From: a bacterium HR39
Lineage (GTDB): Bacteria; Pseudomonadota; Alphaproteobacteria; Geminicoccales; Geminicoccaceae
Reading direction: 5' to 3'
NCBI GenBank assembly: GCA_002898955.1
Contig: BEIP01000146.1
Location: forward strand, 1 to 5,029
DNA: 5,029 nucleotides
In this document: in pieces, positions 1-5,029 of the stretch
Position numbering within the stretch: the stretch's first letter is position 1
Layout of the letters: each line of letters begins with the position of its first letter
The notes under the pieces: model-generated
What the model saw: only the letters and a program-made list of their open reading frames with translations
Database searches by the model: none
What the model was told of the DNA's origin: nothing
Translations under genes and position numbers: made by a program

Positions 1-1
1 C

Positions 2-124
2 GGCTTCGAGAGCCTCAAGAGCCGCTTCCTCGGGGCGGTCGCCACAGGGCTCGGCGCCGCCTTCCTGCTGGCGCTCGCCAACGGCATCGCCCTGCTGCTG
101 AAGGACAGGCCCCCGGGACCGTGA
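2..124 (+). CDS. 3' end of an unrecognised membrane protein gene (partial)
   Basis: An open frame runs in from the left edge and stops at the TGA at 122-124, leaving the last 40 residues of a protein. The tail reads as a short polar stretch (GFESLKSRF), then a hydrophobic, Ala/Leu/Gly-rich segment of about 24 residues that looks like one membrane helix, then a charged, Pro-rich end (KDRPPGP). The codons are GC-rich at third positions, as in the neighbouring genes, and the stop lies in the loop of a strong hairpin, as expected for a real gene end. The gene is convergent with dctM, with 36 bp between the stop codons. I do not recognise the family from this fragment. It could be any small integral membrane protein or the last helix of a larger one. 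Confidence 0.6.
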   Translation, partial: GFESLKSRFLGAVATGLGAAFLLALANGIALLLKDRPPGP

Positions 125-139
125 CGTCCCGGGGGCCTG
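106..139. terminator. Bidirectional terminator-like hairpin between convergent genes
   Basis: A perfect 14-bp inverted repeat (CAGGCCCCCGGGAC at 106-119 and GTCCCGGGGGCCTG at 126-139) encloses a 6-nt loop that contains the TGA stop of the + strand gene. It begins 22 bp past the stop of dctM on the other strand. The position between two convergent gene ends and the stem strength suggest it ends or protects both transcripts. Neither side has a T-tract, so it is not a canonical intrinsic terminator. It may work with Rho or only as a 3'-end stabiliser. Confidence 0.65.
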
Positions 140-160
140 CCGCGGACGGAGCGGGACGCT

Positions 161-1480
161 TCAGCGACCGAACAGCACCGTCGGCAGCCACAGCGCGGTG
201 GCGGGGAACAGGAAGACGATCACCAGTCCGATCACCTGCAGCAGCATGAAGTCGAACATGCCGCGGTAGATCCACGACAGTTCCCACTCGGGTGCCACCG
301 CCTTGAGGTAGTAGGCGGCCATCGCCACCGGCGGCGAGAGGAAGGCGGTCTGCAGGTTGACGGCCACCAGCGTGCTGAACCACAGCAGATCGATGCCCAT
401 CCGCGCCACGGCGGGCAGGAAGATGGGCAGGAAGATGAAGATGATCGCCGGCCATTCGAGCGGCCAGCCGAGGATGAAGATGATCACCATCAGCACGATC
501 AGCATGATGGTCGGATCGTAGGTGAGCGTCACCAGCCATTCGGCGATCGTCCGGCTGGTGCCGAGCCGGGTGAAGACTGCGCCGTAGATGTTGGAGGCCA
601 CGGCGAGGAACAGCACCAGCGCCGAGGTCTCGAGGGTGTCGAGACAGGCCTGCCGCAGGCCCTGCCAGGAAAAGCGCCAGTAAGCCAGCATCAGCACGAA
701 GGCGCCGAAGGCGCCCATGGCCGCCGCCTCGGTGGGCGTGGCGAGGCCGAAGAGGATGGAGCCGAGCGCCGCGAAGATCACCACCGCCATGGGCACGACG
801 CCGGCGAGGAATTCCGTCGCCACCTCGCCGAAGGACTTCGGCCACAGCTCGCGCGGCAGCGGCGGACCCACCTTCGGGTCCAGGTAGCAGCGGATCATCG
901 TATAGGCGATGTAGAGGCCCGAGAGGATGAGGCCGGGGATGAGCGCGGCCGCGAACAGCTTGACGATGGACACCCCGGTCACCGGCCCGAGCACCACCAG
1001 CATGACGCTGGGCGGGATGAGGATGCCCAGCGTGCCGCCCGCGGTGATGGTGCCGGCGGAAAGTTTCGGGTCGTAACCCGCCCTCATCATGGCCGGCGCC
1101 GCCATCATGCCCATGACGGTGACGGATGCGCCGATGATGCCGGTGGCGGTGGCGAAGATCGTCGCCGTCAGCAGGACGCCGAGATAGAGGGCACCGGGTA
1201 CCGGCGCGAGGATGAGCTGGAAGGAGCGGAACAGCCGCTCCATGAGGCCGGCCTGCTGGAGGATGTGCCCCATGAAGACGAACAGCGGCACGGCGGCCAG
1301 CGTCTCCTCCTTCATGAGGCCGATGGTCTGGAAGACCATCAGGTAGAAGACGGTATCGCCGAAGCCGATCCAGCCAAAGACGATCGACAGGATGATCAGC
1401 GTGAAGGCGATGGGAAAACCGAGGAAGATGCCGGTGAGCAGAGCGATCAGCAGGACGATGCCGAGCGTTTCCGGGCTCAT
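161..1480 (-). CDS. dctM: TRAP transporter large permease subunit (DctM family, FcbT3-like)
   Basis: This is the large membrane subunit of a TRAP transporter, the ion-coupled channel that moves a substrate delivered by the periplasmic binding protein across the inner membrane. The 439-residue product has the usual family length and is hydrophobic throughout, with about 12 predicted membrane segments. DctM hallmarks are present: AAVPLFVFMGHIL near 62-74, GTLGILIPPSVML at 149-161, ATPTEAAAMGAFGA at 247-260, LGWPLEWPAI at 337-346 and QTAFLSPPVAMAAYYL at 377-392. The last two resemble the mannitol/chloroaromatic (FcbT3) branch. The frame stays open upstream to 1603, but I chose the ATG at 1480. 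It overlaps the dctQ stop as ATGA, has a GGGGAGG ribosome site 8 nt upstream, and starts a typical DctM N-terminus. It is the last gene of the operon. The substrate cannot be told from the permease alone. Confidence 0.95.
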   Translation of the reverse strand: MSPETLGIVLLIALLTGIFLGFPIAFTLIILSIVFGWIGFGDTVFYLMVFQTIGLMKEETLAAVPLFVFMGHILQQAGLMERLFRSFQLILAPVPGALYLGVLLTATIFATATGIIGASVTVMGMMAAPAMMRAGYDPKLSAGTITAGGTLGILIPPSVMLVVLGPVTGVSIVKLFAAALIPGLILSGLYIAYTMIRCYLDPKVGPPLPRELWPKSFGEVATEFLAGVVPMAVVIFAALGSILFGLATPTEAAAMGAFGAFVLMLAYWRFSWQGLRQACLDTLETSALVLFLAVASNIYGAVFTRLGTSRTIAEWLVTLTYDPTIMLIVLMVIIFILGWPLEWPAIIFIFLPIFLPAVARMGIDLLWFSTLVAVNLQTAFLSPPVAMAAYYLKAVAPEWELSWIYRGMFDFMLLQVIGLVIVFLFPATALWLPTVLFGR

Positions 1481-2037
1481 TTCAGCGGCCTCCCCGTGAA
1501 CGCAGCCCAGACGCTCTTGAGGAACTCGGAGACGCCCTGCACCATCATCAGCAGGATGGCCAGCGGGATCACGCCCTTGAGCGGCCAGAGGTAGGGCCGC
1601 CACGGACTGACGTCCGAGCGCTCACCGATGGTGTAGGAATGCACGAATTCGTTCCATCCCATGGTGAGATAGAAGAACATGCCGGGGAAGAAGAAAAGGA
1701 GATAGAGGAGCGCATCGACCATGCCCTTCGTGCGATCGGACCAGTTCTGGTAGAAGATGTCGGTGCGGATATGGGCCCCGCGCAGCAGGGCGTAGGCCGA
1801 GCCCAGCATGAAATGGGCGCCGTACGTCATGTAGGTGATGTCGTAGGCCCAGATGGTCGGCGCGTTGAACAGGTAGCGCATCGTCACCTCGTACACGAGA
1901 GCCCCGACCATGATCACCACGATCCACGAGACGATGTTGGCCGTCGCCGTGGTGAAGCGGTCGATGCCGTCCACCACCGCGACCAGCCAGCCCGGTGCCT
2001 CGGGGTCGAACCCGCGCTCCTCCGCGAGCTCCGCCAT
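1477..2037 (-). CDS. dctQ: TRAP transporter small permease subunit (DctQ family, FcbT2-like)
   Basis: This is the small membrane subunit of the TRAP transporter. It pairs with DctM in the inner membrane and is needed for transport. The 186-residue product has four hydrophobic segments, near residues 33-52, 67-86, 108-127 and 151-170, the usual DctQ topology. The conserved run after the first helix is present (YEVTMRYLFNAPTIW, 49-63), as is RGAHIRTDIF at 86-95 after the second. The start ATG at 2037 is supported by a strong AGGAG-containing ribosome site 6 nt upstream. The last four bases overlap dctM as ATGA, indicating translational coupling. A 108-bp gap with a terminator-like hairpin separates it from dctP upstream, so its transcript level may be below that of dctP. 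Confidence 0.93.
   Translation of the reverse strand: MAELAEERGFDPEAPGWLVAVVDGIDRFTTATANIVSWIVVIMVGALVYEVTMRYLFNAPTIWAYDITYMTYGAHFMLGSAYALLRGAHIRTDIFYQNWSDRTKGMVDALLYLLFFFPGMFFYLTMGWNEFVHSYTIGERSDVSPWRPYLWPLKGVIPLAILLMMVQGVSEFLKSVWAAFTGRPLK
1489..1495 (-). promoter_or_regulatory. Ribosome binding site that sets the dctM start
   Basis: The - strand reads GGGGAGG eight bases before the ATG at 1480 and lies within the end of dctQ. It supports this start over the longer open frame reaching to 1603, whose extra 41 residues are a shadow of dctQ. Confidence 0.8.
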
Positions 2038-2043
2038 CGGACG

Positions 2044-2052
2044 CTCCTCCCC
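2044..2052 (-). promoter_or_regulatory. Ribosome binding site of dctQ
   Basis: The - strand reads GGGGAGGAG six bases before the dctQ ATG at 2037. This is a near-ideal Shine-Dalgarno sequence, so dctQ can be translated independently of dctP, which fits the transcriptional break between them. Confidence 0.75.
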
Positions 2053-2056
2053 TGAT

Positions 2057-2089
2057 CCGTACTCCGCGGACAGTTACGGTGACGTACGG
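2057..2089. repeat. Cluster of TACGG half-sites upstream of dctQ
   Basis: Three copies of a TACGG core occur within 33 bp: inverted as CCGTAC at 2057-2062, then direct as TTACGG at 2074-2079 and GTACGG at 2084-2089. The two direct copies are 10 bp apart, one helical turn. The 8-bp palindrome TCCGCGGA lies at 2063-2070. The cluster sits between the hairpin after dctP and the dctQ ribosome site. It could be a protein-binding site or mRNA structure, or it could be chance. No known operator is recognised. Confidence 0.25.
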
Positions 2090-2098
2090 GACCTGCGG

Positions 2099-2134
2099 AA
2101 AAGAAAGAGGGCCCCGCCCGGACGGGCGGAGCCC
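2099..2134 (-). terminator. Intrinsic terminator-like hairpin between dctP and dctQ
   Basis: Read on the - strand, GGGCTCCGCCC and GGGCGGGGCCC form an 11-bp stem with one U-G wobble and a 4-nt loop. A T-rich tract, CTTTCTTTT, follows within two bases at 2107-2099. It starts 11 bp past the dctP stop at 2146. This has the full shape of a Rho-independent terminator, yet it lies inside the operon before dctQ and dctM. It most likely acts as a partial terminator, or as a 3' stabiliser of the dctP message, so that the periplasmic protein is made in excess over the membrane subunits. Complete termination would require a separate dctQM promoter. Confidence 0.75.
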
Positions 2135-2145
2135 CGGCGCCTTGG

Positions 2146-3267
2146 TCACTCCGCCTCTTTGGCGTAGACCCTGTCGGCCCAGTAGTAGTTGCCCAGCCAG
2201 TTGTAGTCCGGGTACCACGAGAGCCGGTAGGGCACGACGAGCCCGGCGTACTCCTTCTGGCTCTCGATGACCTTCCTGTACAGCGGATTCTGCGCGGCGT
2301 ACTCGGCCGAGATCTGCTCCCAGTTGTCGAGGAAGGCCTTGAGGATGCTCTTGGGCGTCCGGTACATGTGGATGCCTTCGGCGATCAGCTCCTGACAGGC
2401 CTTCGCTCCCTCGAGCACGAACTGCTGGTTGCGCCGCACGGTCGCGTAGACCAGCGCCACCTCGAAGACTTTCTTCACGTCGTCGGGCAGCCGGTTCCAC
2501 ACGTCACGGTTCACCAGCAGGTGGCCGCCGGTCACCTGTTCGTGCATGCCCGGCGCGTAGTAGTACTGCGCCACGTCGTCGAGGCCGATCTTCTTGTCCT
2601 CGGCGCAGTTGATCCACTCGGCGCCGTCGATCACGCCACGCTCCATGGCCGGCACGATCTCGCCACCCGGCAGGGTCACCACCGAGGCGCCGATACGCTT
2701 GAAGGTCTCGGCCCCGATGCCGTAGATGCGGTACTTGAGACCCCTGATGTCCTCGAGGCTTTGGATGGGCTTCTTGAACCAGCCGAGACCCTGCGGGTAG
2801 TCGGTCGGGACGTAGAAGCCGACGACGTTCAGCTTGATGTCTTCACGGAAGAACTCGTCGAGCAGGTCGTAGCCGCCGCCTTCGTAGTACCAGCCCCAGA
2901 AGTCGGTGGCGTCCATGCCGAACAGCGGGCCGTGCGAGAGCGGAATCGCCACCGTGCTCTTGCCGATTATATAGCCGAAGGCGACCATGCCCACGTCGAG
3001 CACGTTGCGCGAGACGGCGTCGAAGGTCTCGAACGGCGGGACGACGGCACCGCCCGGCAGGGTCTCGATCTGGACCCGGCCGTTGGTCATCTCGTTCACC
3101 GTCTTCGCCCAGAGCTCGAAGATCAGGTGCAGATTGGCCGTGGGCGGATGGGTGCTCTGTCCGGTGAGCCGGATGGTCTCCTGCGCCGGTGCCTGGCCGG
3201 CGAGGCCGACGGCGAGCGCCCCCGCGGCCGCCACTGCCGTCAGGGTCCTGCGGAGCGAGAATGTCAT
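2146..3267 (-). CDS. dctP: TRAP transporter substrate-binding protein (DctP family, TakP/FcbT1-like)
   Basis: This is the periplasmic substrate-binding protein of the TRAP transporter. It captures the ligand and delivers it to DctQM. The 373-residue precursor starts with a signal peptide: RR at 6-7, a hydrophobic core at about 9-24, and a likely signal peptidase I site after A26-P27-A28. The RR is not followed by a good Tat consensus, so Sec export is more likely. Family features include STHPPTANLH at 38-47, LPGGAVVPPFETFDAV at 70-85, GLKYRIYG at 176-183 with Arg180 in the place of the carboxylate-binding arginine of DctP proteins, and GVIDGAEW at 211-218, close to the GxIDAxEW signature of the TakP/FcbT1 branch. 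The residues after it (INCAEDKKIGL) differ from the TakP motif as I recall it. The ATG at 3267 has GGGGAGGG eight bases upstream. The ligand is probably a carboxylate, but its identity is unknown. Confidence 0.93.
   Translation of the reverse strand: MTFSLRRTLTAVAAAGALAVGLAGQAPAQETIRLTGQSTHPPTANLHLIFELWAKTVNEMTNGRVQIETLPGGAVVPPFETFDAVSRNVLDVGMVAFGYIIGKSTVAIPLSHGPLFGMDATDFWGWYYEGGGYDLLDEFFREDIKLNVVGFYVPTDYPQGLGWFKKPIQSLEDIRGLKYRIYGIGAETFKRIGASVVTLPGGEIVPAMERGVIDGAEWINCAEDKKIGLDDVAQYYYAPGMHEQVTGGHLLVNRDVWNRLPDDVKKVFEVALVYATVRRNQQFVLEGAKACQELIAEGIHMYRTPKSILKAFLDNWEQISAEYAAQNPLYRKVIESQKEYAGLVVPYRLSWYPDYNWLGNYYWADRVYAKEAE
2966..2993 (-). promoter_or_regulatory. Promoter-like element inside dctP
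   Basis: On the - strand, TGGGCA (2993-2988) and a perfect TATAAT (2971-2966) are separated by 16 bp. The TATAAT covers Tyr99-Ile100-Ile101 of DctP and relies on an ATA isoleucine codon, which is rare in a genome this GC-rich. If used, it would start transcription near 2959 and read toward dctQM. It may equally be a chance match within coding sequence. Confidence 0.25.
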
Positions 3268-3292
3268 GACGGAAACCCTCCCCTTCGTCTGC

Positions 3293-3316
3293 GGCCCCTT
3301 TCCCGTTTCCGGGGCC
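3293..3316 (-). promoter_or_regulatory. Possible leader hairpin upstream of dctP
   Basis: GGCCCC (3293-3298) and GGGGCC (3311-3316) form a 6-bp inverted repeat around a 12-nt loop. On the - strand RNA an alternative smaller hairpin, CCCG-GAAA-CGGG (3313-3302), with a GNRA tetraloop, uses part of the same bases, so the two folds exclude each other. It lies 10 bp upstream of the dctP ribosome site. It may affect mRNA stability or translation, or it may be chance in GC-rich DNA. Confidence 0.25.
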
Positions 3317-3335
3317 TCGTTCCTCGGCGGGCACG

Positions 3336-3361
3336 ATAATCACGGGTGCGCGGGCTGTCCA
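3336..3361 (-). promoter_or_regulatory. Weak candidate promoter for the TRAP operon
   Basis: The - strand carries TGGACA (3361-3356), five of six matches to the -35 consensus, and GATTAT (3341-3336), four of six to the -10 consensus. The spacing is only 14 bp, shorter than the usual 16-18, so this is tentative. The start point would give a leader of about 60 nt before the dctP ATG. Confidence 0.2.
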
Positions 3362-3379
3362 GCGCGGCCCGAGGAGCGT

Positions 3380-3408
3380 TTGCGCGGGACGCGTGGCGGT
3401 GCCATCTT
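3380..3408 (+). promoter_or_regulatory. Weak candidate promoter for the usp gene
   Basis: TTGCGC (3380-3385) and CATCTT (3403-3408) lie 17 bp apart, each matching three of six consensus positions. The predicted start would leave a leader of about 20 nt containing the GGAAGG ribosome site. The spacing is right but the hexamers are poor. Confidence 0.2.
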
Positions 3409-3435
3409 CGCAACCGGAGAGGTGGAAGGTGCGCC

Positions 3436-3969
3436 ATGAGCGAAGACAGCGCGCCGCCGACGACGGACCGGGGCGCCTCCGGCGGAGAGCCGCGCGCCGC
3501 GGAGAAGCCGCGCCAGCGGGTGTTCCTCGTGGTGGTGGACGAGAGCCGGGAGATGCGCAACGCGCTGCGTTTCGCCTGCCGGCGCGCCATGCACACCGGC
3601 GGTCGGGTGGCGCTGCTCTGCGTGATCGAGCCCGGGGAGTTCCAGCACTGGCTCGGCGTGGGGCGCGTGCTGGAGGAGGAGGCGCGGCTCGGGGCCGAAC
3701 GGAGGCTGCAGACCCTCGCCGCCGAGGTGTTCCGCGAGACCGGCACCATGCCCACCCTCTACATCCGCGAGGGCGACCGGGCCGAGGAGGTGCTGAAGCT
3801 GCTGGAGGAGGAGCCGGAGATCTCGCTGCTGGTGCTGGCCACCGCGCCCGAGCGCGGCAATCCCGGCCCCATCGTCTCCCACCTGATGAAGAACCTCGAC
3901 CGGCTGCGCGTGCCCGTCACCCTGGTGCCGGGCCATCTCTCCGACGAGGAGATCGACGCCCTCACCTGA
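3436..3969 (+). CDS. Universal stress protein (UspA family, single domain)
   Basis: This is a cytoplasmic UspA-fold protein of 177 residues, a family of small dimeric proteins linked to stress survival and sometimes to control of partner proteins. A charged, low-complexity N-terminal tail of about 26 residues precedes the domain. The domain starts with the beta strand RVFLVVVDESREM (28-40), continues with ALRFACRRAMHTGGRVALLCVIEP (43-66), has YIREGDRAEEVLKLL at 109-123, and ends with ISLLVLATAP (129-138) and the last strand VPVTLVPG (159-166). The usual ATP motif, G-2X-G-9X-G(S/T), is incomplete. GNPG at 141-144 is present, but the later G(S/T) is missing, so nucleotide binding is doubtful. 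The DEEIDALT tail recalls alphaproteobacterial relatives. The start at 3436 is chosen for GGAAGG six bases upstream; the frame is open back to 3346 but that part is Arg-rich noise. The gene is divergent from dctP. Confidence 0.88.
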   Translation: MSEDSAPPTTDRGASGGEPRAAEKPRQRVFLVVVDESREMRNALRFACRRAMHTGGRVALLCVIEPGEFQHWLGVGRVLEEEARLGAERRLQTLAAEVFRETGTMPTLYIREGDRAEEVLKLLEEEPEISLLVLATAPERGNPGPIVSHLMKNLDRLRVPVTLVPGHLSDEEIDALT

Positions 3970-4847
<878 letters not shown>

Positions 4848-4848
<1 letters not shown>

Positions 4849-5029
4849 CACCGCTCCCCGCGCTCGCGCCGCACCGCGCCCTCCGCCACCGGCCGCGCCT
4901 GCCCCACGTAGTGCCAGGTGAGGATCCGCGGCCCCGGCAGCATCTTTCCCACCTCCAGCTCCTCCGGCGCAAGACCGGCCCGCTCCAGCAGCCGGTCCAC
5001 CGGCCGGTCGAGATGGCAGCCCCCGGCCA
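4848..5029 (-). CDS. 3' end of a class I SAM-dependent methyltransferase gene (partial)
   Basis: An open frame enters from the right edge and ends at the TGA at 4850-4848, giving the last 59 residues. The fragment begins AGGCHLDRPVDRLLERAGL and later has LPGPRILTWHYVGQARP. In UbiE/METTL7-like methyltransferases a GGCHLxR stretch followed by a helix, then a P-rich strand ending in a G-x-A-R-like segment, forms the C-terminal part of the fold. The match is from memory of the family and covers only the C-terminus, since the SAM-binding motifs lie outside the window. The methyl acceptor cannot be inferred. Its stop overlaps the amidase start by one base (TGATG), so the two genes are probably co-transcribed and translationally coupled. 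Confidence 0.6.
4854..4859 (-). promoter_or_regulatory. Ribosome binding site that sets the amidase start
   Basis: The - strand reads GGGGAG, five bases before the ATG at 4848 and only two before the alternative GTG at 4851. It therefore favours the ATG. It lies inside the end of the upstream methyltransferase gene. Confidence 0.65.

Larger units (their letters stand above)
3268..3435. other. Divergent intergenic region between dctP and the usp gene
   Basis: This 168-bp stretch must hold the promoters for both the TRAP operon (leftward) and the stress protein gene (rightward). It contains no convincing open frame. It holds the ribosome sites of both genes (GGGGAGGG at 3276-3283, - strand; GGAAGG at 3424-3429, + strand), a leader hairpin near dctP, and one AT-rich patch (GATAATCA at 3335-3342) in otherwise GC-rich DNA. 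No strong consensus promoter or known operator could be recognised by eye. Confidence 0.7.

Noticed and set aside
15..845. - strand open frame of 276 codons overlapping the end of dctM
   Set aside because: It is a frame shadow of dctM with His/Arg/Gly-rich translation, and it runs through the hairpin and the end of the convergent gene.
1481..1603. N-terminal extension of dctM by 41 residues
   Set aside because: It lies entirely within dctQ, is unlike any DctM N-terminus, and the ATG at 1480 has a good ribosome site and the usual ATGA overlap.
2368..3339. Long + strand open frame (323 codons) opposite dctP
   Set aside because: It is the antisense shadow of a well-supported dctP, has His/Val/Glu/Arg-rich composition with no recognisable domain, and has no proper ribosome site.
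3346..3435. N-terminal extension of the universal stress protein by 30 residues
   Set aside because: The extension is Arg-rich with no family similarity, and the ATG at 3436 has GGAAGG at good spacing.
3267..3436. Small gene or structured RNA in the dctP-usp gap
   Set aside because: Open frames here are Arg/Pro-rich extensions of neighbouring shadows, and the only folds seen are short GC hairpins expected by chance.
4849..4851. GTG start for the amidase, one codon before the ATG
   Set aside because: It would leave only two bases between the GGGGAG and the start codon. The ATG at 4848 is better placed, though a GTG start cannot be wholly excluded.

Overview
The window is GC-rich (about two-thirds G+C by eye) and densely packed with bacterial protein-coding genes. 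The protein types suggest a proteobacterium, most likely an alphaproteobacterium of the Rhodospirillales kind. This rests on the universal stress protein, whose C-terminus resembles a form I associate with that group, and on the GC level; it is an inference. I see no mobile element, CRISPR array, tRNA or rRNA.

Layout: (1) The 3' end of an unrecognised membrane-protein gene on the + strand (2-124) finishes inside a strong 14-bp hairpin (106-139). That hairpin also lies just past the end of a convergent operon. (2) That operon, on the - strand from 3267 down to 161, encodes a complete TRAP (tripartite ATP-independent periplasmic) transporter in the order binding protein dctP (3267-2146), small permease dctQ (2037-1477) and large permease dctM (1480-161). 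The two permease genes overlap by four bases (ATGA). dctP and dctQ are separated by 108 bp that hold a GC hairpin followed by a T-rich tract, a likely partial terminator that would let the binding protein be made in excess of the permeases. (3) A 168-bp intergenic region (3268-3435) separates dctP from a divergent + strand universal stress protein gene (3436-3969). (4) A - strand nitrilase-superfamily gene follows, very like N-carbamoylputrescine amidase (4848-3970). Its stop codon shares the palindrome TGATCA with the stop of the stress protein gene. (5) The 3' end of a SAM-dependent methyltransferase gene lies directly upstream of the amidase on the same strand and overlaps it by one base (TGATG).

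How the genes may work together: the transporter would import an organic acid or similar carboxylate using an ion gradient, but the substrate cannot be read from the sequence. The amidase would hydrolyse a carbamoyl-amine, giving putrescine if it is a true AguB. A UspA-type protein beside a TRAP operon recalls TeaD of the Halomonas TeaABC system, although here the gene is divergent and its nucleotide-binding motif is incomplete. I found no clearly novel system. The most useful leads are the dctP-dctQ attenuator, a promoter-like element inside dctP, the stress protein next to the transporter, and the methyltransferase-amidase pair.
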